Positions 20,566 to 32,675 of a stretch of DNA of 64,000 bases are shown piece by piece. Source of the stretch: Protea cynaroides (taxonomy: Eukaryota; Streptophyta; Magnoliopsida; Proteales; Proteaceae). Where the stretch lies: the NCBI GenBank assembly GCA_028583415.1, contig CM053269.1:52295322-52359321 (forward strand), in the 5' to 3' direction. The notes beneath the pieces are model-generated. The model was not told the origin of the DNA. It worked only from the letters and a program-made list of their open reading frames with translations, and ran no database searches. The first letter of the stretch is position 1. Each line of letters opens with the position of its first letter. Both the position numbers and the translations under genes were made by a program.

Positions 20566-23500
20566 TCATGCACGCCTATATTCATCTCCACAGTCACCAA
20601 TTACTCTTAGAAGATCCTTTCCTTTCTTTGATACTTCTTGGATGCTATTTACATCATCCTCATCAAGAACAAGTGAGAACACAGCATTTGCATCTTGGAT
20701 ATGTGGAGAGAGACCAAGCCTAACTCCAATCATTGACCCTGCCACTGATGGCTGAATCCCAAGCCAAACCAAACAAGGTATTAATGAAATGAATCATCAC
20801 TGAATGATCTAATCTGATGAAGATTCCAATATTCTGAAATGTGGATAGGACAAGTTTACCTGATCTAGGATGTATCTAACAGCGACAGTTGGAATTGAGA
20901 CCCCATGTTTCGAGGCTACCTTCTTTAGGGTTTGAAGGAGAACTTGAAAGAGACTCCACCCTCCCCACGCATCAACCATCTACCACATTTATCACAAAAC
21001 CATAAAAATCAAGCCTTGCAATCAGATTATAAATTTCATGAAAAAGAAGCAAAGGCTTGAATCTTGATTCAAATTGGCTCAAAACGTGGCAAACATATAT
21101 TGCCACGAAAGTTTAACACTTAAATGTTAGTGATGCCATGGATGGTATTTTCTTCCATACAACAGAAACAGAAATCATGCCAGACTATATCTGTTAATGT
21201 ATATAAAAAGGGAAGCAAGGTTTCCACGTATTACCCTTTTGTACTTCTGGAGGGAGGGAGTGTTTAATGAAGGTCCAGCAAAAGGAATGGATAAGTTGGT
21301 ATCAAGGAACTTTTCAGACAAAAGACCACCCATCACCGTGCCATACCTGCATTTCAGTCTGTTAGACAAGGAAATCATGTAGGAAACATTCTTTCAGTCT
21401 ATCGACTCAAAATTTTGCAACAACAAAAAGTATGTATTCTGTGCCTATGATCGATCTTAACAATTCACTTAATGGGCCACCTCTTGATAAACATTAGCCA
21501 AAGATTTATAAACAATAATCTTAATTGCTTAATCCAGACGACAGATGAATCAAGACAGAAATTACCAGAGAAAGAAATCCAATGGTCTTAAGAACGGCCA
21601 ATAAATTGGTTTCAAATTAGGACCATAAATGCTATGACAATCGTATCATCATTCAACTAGATAGCAGCCTACCAACTAGTCCAATTTAAAAATGGAATCT
21701 AAGAGTGATAGTGTGACAAGGAAACAATAGTTTTTCTACATAGTTTTCATTTAGAGAGAGAGAGAGAGAGAGAGACGTTATGAGTTTAACTCCAGTGAGT
21801 TGACAAAATTCAGACATTCTCTGCTGAGGACGCATATCAACAATAGAATGTTGCACCTACGCAAAGCCCCAAACCCATCAAATTAGGAGTTATGCAAAAT
21901 ATTAAAAAAAAAAGAAAAAAAAAACAAAAAAGGACGCAATAACAAATATGTACATAATGATGGAAATACTTCTAAATTACCTGATTGCTGACAACTGGAA
22001 TCCCATTTTCCAGGATTATTTGTAACCTTTCAGTGTCAAAGTTTGTCAAAGCCACTGTCTTAATTTTACCTGCATACCTTTCATCAAAATAATCCAACAC
22101 AATCAGAGAATATGGATCTGCAACCTAATAGTAGAACATCCATAGCAATCAAACTGACCTTCTTCTTTCAGATCAGTAAGATGTTTAAGTGCATCAAGGT
22201 AACCCGGATTAGAGTAATCCCACCTGTTTCAAGTATAAACGATCTGTCAAAAAGAATTTGCTAGAGAACTATACAAATTTTAGAAATTGGGTTAACTTAT
22301 TACTGGGTCATTTATCTTAAATAATCATCCCCTTTTAGTTGGAAAAGCCTTAACTTAGTTGAGTTTAGTTCAGTTTGTCTTAATGAAAGATGCTGAACAT
22401 ATTCTCTTTAGTAAGTGTTTGCTGACAGCTAGATAGATCACCATTTATTACAATCAGAAAACTAGTTGAATATCACGGGCTTCTACCAGCTATATTTCCA
22501 GAAAATGACATGTATGACTAATTTTTTGTGAATTCCCCACAATATTTGTACAATAAAATGATTTGGCTTTTAAATTTTATCTTAGCATCCTAATACTAAT
22601 GACTTCAGCCTCGTGAAATAAAACTCCTGATTTTCTAAAAAAAAAAAAAAAAAAACTTCACCGTTTTACTTTCAACCAAATTGTGCCTATATAAGTTCAA
22701 GCAGTAAGATATGTAGATGGATTTAATTTGATTCTTCACTAATTAAAAATAAAATCATAACCCTAATTCAAGCAATATTATATCCTCAATGCAGGTAACT
22801 CAACTGAACAAAGCATTGTCCCAACTACTAGGTAAAATAAATTATAAAAAGTATTTTACAGGTATTAAAATCTGCCAGTGTTATGCTGCCACGGTCCCAA
22901 GCCCGGATGAAGGTGGAGGGTTGGTGCGTCAGGTCTGCAGCCGGCACCCAAAAAAATTAGCAAAACCCTTAACATGGATTCACAAACAAAAAATATTCAG
23001 CGTAATGCTAGGGTGTTCTCCGTAAACGACGCATTACACATGATCCCTGGTGTAGCGAAAAATGGTCAAGGGCCGCTGCATCGGAGCCCGGATGCGGTGA
23101 TAAATAGGCAAGGGTTCTCGCACCATGGACGAGTGGGCAAAGAAGCTAGTCGATAAGCATAGGATTAAATTAACATCTTGAAACATAGGATCTTTAACGA
23201 GTAAGAATCTAGAATTGATAGATGTTATGAGGAGAAAAAGGATTAACATAGCTAGATGTTATGAGGAGAAAAAGGATTAACATAGCTTGCATTCAAGAGA
23301 CTAAATGGAAGGGTAAAAAAACTAAGGAGTTTGATAATTTTAAACTTTGGTATATCGGGGATAAAATAATAACGGAGTGGGCATAATAGTGGATAAAGAT
23401 TTAAAGAATGATGTGGTAGATGTTAAAAGATACGGTGATATGATTATAGCCATCAAGTTGGTGATGGAGAAAGAGGTCGTCAATATAATTAGCAATTATG

Positions 23501-26500
23501 CACCCCAAGTAGGATTTGATGCGAATAGTAAGCTACAATTTTAAGGGCACACGGATGGATTAGTGCAAAGTTTTTGACAAGGAAAAAATATTATAATAGG
23601 GGGTGATTTGAATGGACATGTTGGGGGAGATCGTAAGGGTTATGAAGGTGTACATGGAGGATATGGTTTTGGAGTGAAGAAAGAAGAGGGGACTTCAATT
23701 TTAGATTTTATTGTGGCTTATTATTTGTCCATTATAAACACAGACTTTGAAAAGAGAGAGAAGCATCTAATCACATTCAAAGTGGGCATCATAGTAACCA
23801 AATAGAAGGTTTGATAGGTTGTTATGTAAGGATCGTAAAGTTATACCAGGGAAGAGTCTAACCACTCAATATAGATTATTAGTCATAGATACGTGTCTCA
23901 TTACGCCGAATCAGATGAAAGGTCAAGTTTTTTGTCCTAGAATAAGGTGGGGAAACTTAAAAAGAGATACCATAAAAGCTTTTACTGATAATATGGTCAA
24001 ACAAGGAAAGTGAGATTTTGAAGGAGACATTAATACAATGTGGAATGAGATGACTGTTTGTATTAAGAAAGTTGCTAAAGATGTATTAAGTGTATCGCAA
24101 GGAAACGTCATTCCCCTAAAGAGTCTTGGTGGTGAGATGATGAAGTTCAAGCAGCCATTAAAGATGAGAAATAGAGTTTTAAGACATGGCAAAAGACTAT
24201 GGATGTAGAGGATCTAAAAAAGTATAGACTTACCAGAAATGAAACTAAAAAGATTGTGGGAAAAGTAAGGGCGAAAAAATATGAAAATCTTTATAACAAT
24301 CTAAGCACAAAAGAAAGAGAAAAGGCTATCTATAAAATAACTAAGATGAGGGAAAGGAAAAATAGAGTGCAGATGGTAGAGTTCTAGAAAGGGATGAAGA
24401 CATTAAAGAGGGATGGAACGATTATTTCTACATCTTACTAAATGAAGACATTTTGACTATTAGTGTCCCAGAAAGCCGCATTACCCACCAAGACACCACA
24501 AGTCATAGATATATATGCAAAATTAAAGGGATAGAAGTAAAAGAAGCTTTAAAGAGGATGAATATAGGCAAAACATCAAACCCAATGAGGTCCCAATAGA
24601 AGTTTGGAAGAGCCTAGGAATCTATGGAGTGTCTTGGCTAAATAAATTATTCAATAAGATTATGAGCACAAGGAAAATGCCAGATGAATGGAGGAGAAGC
24701 ATTGAGATTCTGAATCCGGGTATTCAATCCTGCCACTGAGATGCTCAATTGACTCCTTAACCTTGATAGGAAGATGGCTTATTCCAAAATTCTTGCATAA
24801 GGGTAAGGAACTTTGGATGAACTAATAAACTGGGTGTAAGCCTCGCTACTTGTAAACACCCAATGCTAACCTCACTGAGAGACACGAAAGCACAGGTAAT
24901 GCCAGTTGGCGAAGTGGCGTTAAGCATCCCTAGCGGTCCATAAAGAGAGGTCGTGATGATATCATCTACGTTCGTACCACTTCTCGTGGAGTAGATCCTG
25001 CATCCAACCAAGCCTTTGACCAGGGAACGGGAGAATTCCTACTACCGCTGGTCGGCCAGCTAAGCCGTGAGGGCAGTGGGAACGGACTTCCCAAAAAGCC
25101 AACCCGGGCAAGGCTGGGGTCAACATAAATGAAGGGGACGGCTCTAATGTTGTGTTGGCAAAGCCAGGTTGCGGGCAGAGAAAAGCGGATGTGGGGAATC
25201 GGGTCGAGGAGCCGCGTAATTAAGGGAGCCATTCCATTTTCAGAGTAGCATATCACCCCTTGTTTGCATTCCATTCCCTGCTCTCCGAAGATGTTTTAAG
25301 TTATCACTCCATTTCTCCATTAGAGTCCCGAAGTTAGGGAGATGGCGAGCAACGAAAGAAATGAAAACGGTTGGCCATCTTCAATAAATAGCAAATTACG
25401 CAAGGCAATCTAACTCTCATTGAAGATGGGATAAGCCAATAACAAAACGAGCGCTCCTCTATCGGTAGGAGTTATGGCTGGTTACGATTATAAAAAAAAA
25501 AGACTATTAAGCTTGCCATTTAGATTCATAAGAAATAAGAGAAAGAGAAGAGGAAGTACGACGAGAATGGTATGAAATAGGTTGCTTGTAGCGATTGTGA
25601 TTGCTTATTCAGTTGGGATTACCAGCTGACTTACCTGACCAAAGGAGAAGAGAAAAAGAAGGTGACTAACCACCCCGAGCTACTAGTCGCCAAAACCTAA
25701 CTGCTAACAACAACAAACATGCATTAGCTAGTTATAAGCAAATGATAGCCAAGGAAGGAATCGGTTCGGGAAAGAAGACTGGAATCGATGTTCCTAATCA
25801 TTCTGAATCCTAAGCCAATTGAGTTATATCTTTTGGCATGGGCATCAATTGAAAGTTTCAATTGTTGTAAATTATTGATGAGAATGGTATTATTATGGGA
25901 ACTTCTCAATAAAGTTACCCTTTATGGAAAGACTTAGGCTCAATCGCAGCTTAATAGGCTCGCGCATTGCATCCTTCCTCCTTTAAGAGTTTTGGCTCTT
26001 CGAAGCCCCTTTCTAACACTTTCTTTTTTCCATTGGTAATGGTTTCAGGTTCAGAATGGATGTCCCAATTGGGTGAATTCTTAAACCGGGATGGGTTCTT
26101 GCCCGTTTATAAAAATAAAAGTGATATTCACAACTGCAATAACTACAGAGGCATAAAACTAATGAGTCATACTATGAAACTATGAGAGAGAATTATTGAA
26201 ACTCGCATGAAACAAGAAACTACTATTACGGAAAACCAGTTTGATTTTATGCCAGGTAGATCCATAACAGAAGCTATTTACTTGCTTAGGAGGCTCATGG
26301 AAAGATTTAGAAAGCAAAAAAGACCTCCATATGGTCTTTATTGACCTAGAAAAAACTTATGACAGAATTCCTAGAGAGTTAATCTGACAAGAACGTGGAG
26401 AAGAGAAGTGTTTCAAGTAAATAAATAGACATAGTGAAAGATATGTATTATAATGTGGCGCCTAATATGAGAACTGTTGGGAGGGGGTCAAGGTAGTGAT

Positions 26501-27637
26501 TTTCTAATTAGAACTGAGTTACATCAAGGATCAGCTTTAAGCCCTTATCTGTTTGCCCTCATTATGGATGATTTAACCAAAGACATTCAAGATGAATTTC
26601 ATTGGTGCATGTTTTTTGCTGATGATATTGTTTTGGTGGATGAAACAAAAGCAAAGATTAATGTCAAGTTAGAGTTATGGAGATCATCATTGTAATCAAA
26701 AGGTTTTAAGATAAGTAGAACGAAGATGGAGTATATAGTGTGTAACTTTAGTCACACAAGGACGGATAATGAGGTGGTGAATATTGATGCGAGGGAGATA
26801 CAGCAAAGTGATTATCTTAGGTATCTAGGCTCAATCATAAATAAAAAAAGGTGATATAAAGGACGATATTTTACGGAGGATTAAAATAGGATGGATGAAA
26901 TAGAGAAATGTGTCTAGAGTATTGTGTGATTGGCGTATTATTTTAGAACTTTAAAAAAAAAATTATATAACAATCATTCTACCGGCTATGATGTATGGTG
27001 CAAAATATTGGGCAATTAAGAAGCATCTTATAGATAAACTTAGTATAGTTGTGAAGAGGATGTTGAAATGGAGGCAAAGCAAAACTAGAAAGGATAAGTT
27101 AAGGACTGATTATATTAGAGTGGATTTGAAAGTAGCGCCGATACATGATAAGTTACGAGAAAGATATTGAATAGAGCTAACTAGAGGACAAGATATTGGG
27201 AATTGTCTCACATTGCTAATGAGATTGGAACCTCGGATCCTTATATATGGAGAGTCCCTCCACTTACTAGTTCGAACTTTTGAATTGGAAACTTGACATG
27301 GTATCAGAGCTCCAAGTTCCCTCTTATAGTAAACCTAAAAAGAGGACAGATGCACAAAGAGTATGGTCATTAAACAGTGTGGTTTTGGATTTGCGGTTCA
27401 GTTTAGTGCGTAAAAGGTAATACCGAAATCAAACCCTTTAATAAACGGTTTGAAAGTTCCTACCAAAACCGTTTATTAATTAGTTTTGGTTTACCGGTTT
27501 GTAAACGGTTTTTCTGATTAACGGGTTAAACTGTTTCAGTTGTCGATTTGTAAACGATTTTAGTTGAGGTTTTACAAACGGTTTAGCTTATTAGTTATGC
27601 TAAGACCCAAGCATAAGAAACTATTAAACTAGGAAAG

Positions 27638-27700
<63 letters not shown>

Positions 27701-30146
27701 GTTAAATAGTGAATAAAAGATGAAAGGGTTTTAATCTTGTAATTTATTTAAATTTTAAATTTAGCATTGTTGTCTTTTACTATGTCTAGATTTCACATTT
27801 AGTCTTCTAGTCTAGGGAAGTGGTGACATTTTAAATTCACAACTGAAAAGCCAATTCTAATGTGTTACTTGTGTATTGACTTGGGAAATGGAAAAGTCAA
27901 GTGTCATATAGTTTTAATAAGGATAATTGGTTTATAAACAATTTGATTAAATGGTTTGGTTATACAGTTTTAACCGAGTTCACACTGTCGGTTTAAGCGG
28001 TTTAAATGGTTCGGTTCGGTTTCGCTGTACGGTGTCAAATCATAAACCAGAATCGAACCGTTTAATAAGCAATCTATCGGTTATGGTTTAAACGGTTTGG
28101 TTCAGTTTCAGTATATGGTTCAGTTTCATTTTTGACACCCTTATGGTTACCCAAAGAGGGACAATCACGGACATATCACCCAAAAAAAGAGATGGTCACC
28201 CAAAAATAGGGACAATCACAAACATGTCACCTAAAAAGAGGGATCAGTCACCTAAAAGGAGGAACCAGTCACTTGAAAAGAGGGGCCTAATCACCTAAAA
28301 AGTGTGATGTATTGCAATATGTATACCATCCAACGGTGGGCCTACATGCAAGGGGGAGTATTGGGAATAGTCCCACATTGCTAATGAGATTGGAACCTTA
28401 GGTCCTTATATATGGAGAGTCCCTCCACTTACCAATTCAAACTTTTGAATTAGAAACTTGATACAAGCATAAATCAGAATGCATCCCGATTTCTGCATAT
28501 TCAACACTTGTCTGATATAGAAATTCCTTAAAGAGCTAGAATTTTTTTCAACTTCATTCACAAAAGTGGGAACAGGAAAATATATTGTACCAATGAAACT
28601 GAAGCATGTCTAGAGAAGCAACATCCATTCTCTTCCGTGAAACATTGATGCTGTCCCGGACGTAGCCACTCGTCATCTTAACTGGAGGTGGAACCCATTT
28701 TGTCAGACTGCATCACATAACATATAGGAGTTAAAGCAGAATGAACTTCAACCACTTAAAATTTTACCCATAATCATTGCATAGCCAGTAAAAATGCATA
28801 ACAGAATTGTAACACGTAGCAAAACTGGAGAACAGAACCCATATTTCTTGACTACACGAGCACACTGGTGTTGTATGTGCATGTGTGTGTTAGTATCTGT
28901 GTCCCTTTGTTGTTTGTTCTTGATTGAGTACTAACGTCATGTTATTTCAGATACTAGGTACAGCTACATGTGTTTCAGTGGATGACCTTCAGATCAATTA
29001 AAACAACATCTTCGTCAATTACTTCTCCACAATATGCTACGGAAGATCTTAAAACGGGGTAACTCTGTTTAAAGTCATGAATAGTTTGATAATAGCAAAA
29101 GAATAATAGAGCCGTGAGCAAATCCTTGGCCAAATTTGCATTTCTTGTAGTGCCTAATGATTAGCCGATCAATCGAGTTCACAAAACAGATCCTCTTTAT
29201 GCATTAAGAGTGATATCAAATCCTCAAAAAGACCTAATATTTCCATAAGAGCAGGCTCAATAATATGATGTGGTTCTTCCCCCAGAACAAATAACAAGTC
29301 ATTCCTGGTCGGAGCTAAATACAGTGATTCACCCACCAAAAGTAAAATAAATAAGCAAAATGTTGAAACTTGCCCTCTAATCTGTTCCAATAACTCCGGG
29401 GGGCGCTCTCGACGGACTTTGTTGATGAAAATGCCATAGAGATCTTCGGCGGGACCATCTGCGCACCAGAGGGGTTGTAACAAAAGAACAATCAATTGTG
29501 GACTCTGAACATAGATCTAGCAATAACAGTCTGGTTCTCATAGCATTTATGCAAAACGAAGAACAGTAATTTATAATTTGTAGTGTAGGTGAACCTAACA
29601 ACTGTAAACACATCACACAATAGTCAGTGGTGTATTCTGGCATGACCAGACTGTTCTTTTGTGAACACTAACTAAAACATGGGTCGTGGCCATCAGCAAA
29701 ACTCGACTGAATGGGAGACAGAGACAAAGAGAATTGAACTTAAAACTACAGTTTCTACAAATTAGTTCAGGGTAAAGGGGGTATATCTGAGTTAATAACT
29801 CACAGTGATTGGACATGTCGAATGTGGAAAGGCCGGCGTCGGCATAACGAAGCATAGCGTCGACGGCATCGTCACGGTCGATTTGGCCCCAACCACCGCT
29901 GGTCTGCCACATGCCATTAAGAACTCGGCAGATATCCAATGAATCTTTTCCACTGCTCACCGCGGTTCTCTTTTCCCCGACCTTCTGCTCACATCGCAAC
30001 GACTGTGCACCGAGTTTGTGCGGTGCCGGTCGGCTCTTAGTTGTTGTTTTGGTAGTGTTGGAGGATGATTTCAAGGTGCCAACGAGGTGGTTGGGGGAGG
30101 TGGAGAGAAAATGGTAGTGGAGGGGGTGGTGCAGGCACGCCGCCAT
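20566..30146 (-). CDS. Aldo/keto reductase family protein, plastid-targeted, nine exons, intact
   Basis: A NAD(P)-dependent oxidoreductase of the (beta/alpha)8 aldo/keto reductase fold; substrate unknown. Exons (minus strand): 30146-29804, 29458-29374, 28707-28591, 22223-22159, 22069-21981, 21856-21777, 21346-21235, 20979-20860, 20751-20566. They total 1197 nt, exactly 399 codons, with every junction in phase. Residues 1-50 are Ser/Thr/basic-rich, like a transit peptide. The catalytic tetrad is visible: D110 and Y115 (FDMSNHYG), K146 (LTKWVPPP), H181 (LQFHWWDYSNPGY). The cofactor-binding end includes SMIGVRLGLS and GDCGDEYRRA before the stop. Start: the ATG at 30146; upstream in-frame codons do not look conserved. 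Oddities: intron 2 uses a GC donor, the exon 6 donor abuts a (CT)n run, and intron 3 is 6.4 kb because it holds a LINE and a TRIM. The gene ends 47 bp from the convergent PIG-P stop. It looks functional. Confidence 0.88.
21752..21774. repeat. (GA)n microsatellite at the exon 6 splice donor
   Basis: About 11 GA units. Read on the gene strand, exon 6 ends ...ATAAC and the intron begins GTCTCTCTCT, so the donor GT is contiguous with the (CT)n run. Confidence 0.85.
22860..27190 (+). mobile_element. RTE-clade LINE, degenerate, inside AKR intron 3
   Basis: An endonuclease is recognisable (WNIGSLTSKNLELIDVMRR-like near 23180, CIQETKWKGKKTKEF near 23288, GGDLNGHVGGDRKGY near 23602). Reverse-transcriptase motifs follow: NCNNYRGIKLMSHTMKL (26136), ENQFDFMPGRSITEAIYLLR (26232), FIDLEKTYDRIPREL (26339), LHQGSALSPYLFALIMDD (26523) and FFADDIVLVDE (26619). 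Stops and frameshifts are frequent, so it is dead. A 34-bp tandem duplication lies at about 23217-23284. The RT is split by a foreign insert at 24705-26094. The 3' end is missing; sequence breaks off at the TRIM at 27194. Orientation is opposite to the host gene. Confidence 0.85.
24705..26094. other. About 1.39-kb foreign insert within the LINE, possibly organellar
   Basis: The LINE reads MPDEWRRSI up to 24704 and resumes with FLPVYKNKSDIHN at about 26095, so the segment between is inserted. Its composition differs from both the LINE and the intron: near-balanced GC, purine-rich stretches (aagagaaagagaagaggaag near 25528), no long frame. The texture resembles plant mitochondrial intergenic DNA, but I recognise no organelle gene in it. 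Confidence 0.45.
27299..27310 (+). other. Primer-binding site (tRNA-Met) of the TRIM
   Basis: TGGTATCAGAGC, the canonical plant tRNA-iMet site, directly after LTR1. Confidence 0.85.
27642..27697. repeat. (GA)n microsatellite in the TRIM interior
   Basis: An uninterrupted run of about 27 GA units. Confidence 0.95.
29372..29373 (-). promoter_or_regulatory. GC splice donor of AKR intron 2
   Basis: On the gene strand exon 2 ends ATTAGAGG and the intron begins GCAAGT, a known minor donor class. No GT at this point keeps the frame, and RG|LTKWVPPP joins correctly with this site. Confidence 0.75.
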
Positions 30147-30282
30147 TCCTTCTGTTCTGCTCCTTCTGGATGGAAAGCGCGGGAGTGGGTGAGGCCTTCC
30201 AGTTCCAAATCTTGAAGGATATATAATTGGACAAGCGTCGATAAGGTGGTCATAAAGAGTCATTAGTTCATAGACGCGGACG

Positions 30283-30590
30283 CTGGGATGACTGGAATGG
30301 GAGAAAGATGAGGGAAGATAGGAGTGAAAATAGGGATTGAAAATCTAGAGAGATTTTAGGAGAGAAGAAACCGAAGAAGAATAGGAGACGATTGAGATGG
30401 GAGAATGATGAGGGAAAATAGGAGTGAAAATAGGGATTGAAAATCTGTATAGATTTAAGGAGAGAAGAAACTAAAGAAGAATAAGAAAGAAAATGACCGT
30501 CAACTAAGGGCGACTGGAATGGGAGACAGATGAGGAAGATAGGAGTGAAAATAGGGATTGAAAATTTGGAGAGATTTTAGGAGAAATTGC
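30283..30590. repeat. Three imperfect tandem repeats of about 115 bp upstream of AKR
   Basis: Each unit has gactggaatgggaga, then gaagataggagtgaaaatag, then ggattgaaaat and ggagagaagaaac. Copies start near 30286, 30396 and 30509. They lie 140-440 bp before the AKR start codon, so they cover its 5' UTR or core promoter. No clear TATA box was identified. Confidence 0.75.
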
Positions 30591-30700
30591 TTCAATATTC
30601 AAGGATTTGCAGCAAGCAACGGAGAGCTCTGAAGAAGAAGTCTATTCAAGGGTTTGAAAATCGAAAAAAATGTAAGAGAGCAAATGGGGAAGTATTAACC

Positions 30701-32037
30701 TGATGGATTCATAATTTTATATATTTATTTTCCTTATATTTAATCTATTTAACATATTATATGTCTTATGATACTCATTTGTGATGATTTCTTATATATA
30801 AAACATTAGTGGAAAGTATTGATAATTTATGTTTAAAATTCTGATATTTTCAATAATGACCTTCTGAATTTCATACAAGTTTTTAATATATGGAAAGAAT
30901 TCTAGAAATCAAACGTGATCCAAAAATTTGATCTGAAAAGCTGATTTGAATTCAAACCAGAGAAGGAAGATTACCACACATAGAATATTTACTATTAGAA
31001 GGATTTTATTGATTGTCATAAATCTTGAAGAGAATATATACCTCTATCAAATATTACAAAGATTGGCAGATTTAGGGGTGATATTTGGTTAATAATGGAA
31101 TGATTTTCTATCTAATCTAGGCAAGAGGATTTTGTTTAATCTTTATTTTCATGTAATAAGGTTGTCAATTCTAGACATACTGGTTTTAATCTTCTCTCCT
31201 CTGACTATTTATGCAATGTAAAGGCTACATAATAGAGGATCCAAAAATTATTGAGAAGATAGTTTTATTTCTTTTGTCTTTATTTTCTATCATATCTAGC
31301 TAAGTTCTATAGTCGATTCAAGTGAATTCAATCCGGTTAGTAAAATTGTGAGACTCTATTTTTAATTTTAATTATTTTTCTATTCAAATATCTATGTTTC
31401 TTGATTTTTCAAGTTAATGGTTGCATGATTCAATTTATTAAGAGGCCTATTAATTGATTGAGTTATGTGGTTTATTGCTAACCTGAATCCATAATCTGTA
31501 ATTATTATGGTGTTTAGGAAAAATAGCAATTGAGCAGAACAATTATGATCCAAGTCTTTGTTACTTGCTTAAAGAAAACATAGGATGAATTAAATAATCT
31601 GACGCTTGTTAGATTGTTGTTCATCTTTAACTTCCTTCGAGAGTGTAATGCTATCAGTAAATTCATGAGGATTGCTTAATACCAATTGATTTATTGATAA
31701 GAATTAATTTGTGTGCTGGGTTCAAATTAATGAAATTAGGGAAGGTAAGGATTGTTTAACTTTTTGATAATCCTTGGTTAAATATTTGAATAGAGAATAA
31801 TATATATGAGGTCAGTGATCAATTTGCAGCCGTGAGTAAATTTCCTTGAATCGACATCATCTTCCATTGAATTTTTGTTACTTAATTTTGTTGTCAATTA
31901 AATTACATAAGAAAATCCTCTTTTTTCTTGGTAAGTAGACAATTTGATTAACTAGTCTCTATGGATCGACCTTTATTTATCATTACTATTCATTGTAGGT
32001 AGAGTAATTTATTTTTGATTGCGCTCGACACGCATCA
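30701..32037 (+). repeat. 5' LTR of the gypsy element
   Basis: 1337 bp, TG...CA bounded, nearly identical by eye to 34130-35465 with scattered substitutions. Confidence 0.9.
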
Positions 32038-32042
32038 AAATT

Positions 32043-32060
32043 TGACGCCGTTGCCGGAGA
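32043..32060 (+). other. Primer-binding site (tRNA-Asp type)
   Basis: TGACGCCGTTGCCGGAGA, compared with the usual TGGCGCCGTTGCCGGGGA, six bases after the 5' LTR. Confidence 0.75.
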
Positions 32061-32246
32061 CTAGTTTTAATCAGATTGTGATTGTTTTCATTCTATTTAA
32101 TTTTTTTTTAGTTACTTGTGTTCTTACTTTTGTGTGAAATTTTTTTTTTTTTAGGTGTCCGTAGTTTTTCCAATAGGTATTGCTTGCGCATGAAATTTCG
32201 GATGACTTATGGGCGCTACAAGAAGCTTAGTTCGAAGAACATATTA

Positions 32247-32248
<2 letters not shown>

Positions 32249-32333
<85 letters not shown>
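32249..32333. repeat. (TA)n microsatellite at the gypsy deletion junction
   Basis: About 42 TA units sit where gag, protease, RT and most of integrase should be. The leader is on its left and the integrase tail on its right. Confidence 0.9.
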
Positions 32334-32335
<2 letters not shown>

Positions 32336-32336
32336 C

Positions 32337-32613
32337 CAAGGCATTTCATGATAAGACGATTGCTAGGAAGCAATTTGTGGTTGGACAGAAAGTCTTGCTT
32401 TACAATTTGAGACTTAAATTGATACCTGATAAGTTACATTCTCGTTGGATTAGATCCTTTGAAGTTACTAATGTGTTTCCTTATGGTATAGTTGAAGTTC
32501 GAAACTAATAAGGTGTTCAAGGTTAATGGGCATAGACTCAAGACGTTCTATGAAGGCTTTCATGAGCATACTATGGACGAAGTGCAACTGGGGGATCCCA
32601 TTTATTTTGATTA
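32337..32613 (+). pseudogene. Gypsy integrase C-terminal remnant
   Basis: The translation KAFHDKTIARKQFVVGQKVL, then LYNLRLKLIPDKLHSRWIRS, matches the end of plant gypsy integrase. A frameshift lies after GIVEV, and the alternative frame continues TNKVFKVNGHRLKTFYEGFH to the stop. Downstream (32637-32675) the conserved post-integrase motif (acgttaaacacaagcgct, then gggaggcaatccaag) is present. The core DDE domain is gone. Confidence 0.85.
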
Positions 32614-32675
32614 AAAAGTGTTGAGTCGAGCTGACAACGTTAAACACAAGCGCTGCTTGGGAGGCAATCCAAGAA

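Larger units (their letters stand above)
27194..28463 (+). mobile_element. TRIM-type non-autonomous LTR retrotransposon, 1.27 kb
   Basis: Two 105-bp LTRs (27194-27298 and 28359-28463) begin TATTGGGAAT. LTR1 ends CTTGACA and LTR2 CTTGATA. A perfect tRNA-Met PBS TGGTATCAGAGC follows LTR1 at 27299-27310. A polypurine tract AAGGGGGAG precedes LTR2 (28350-28358). The internal 1060 bp has no coding capacity; it contains a (GA)n run and ACGGTTT-rich repeats (27440-28100). The 5-bp TSD is caaga (27189-27193) / caagc (28464-28468), one mismatch. It lies in AKR intron 3, next to the broken end of the LINE. Confidence 0.87.

Noticed and set aside
30147..30263. N-terminal extension of the aldo/keto reductase frame upstream of the chosen ATG
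   Set aside because: The extension contains no transit-peptide character beyond the chosen start and probably reads 5' UTR. The downstream ATG gives a standard transit peptide.
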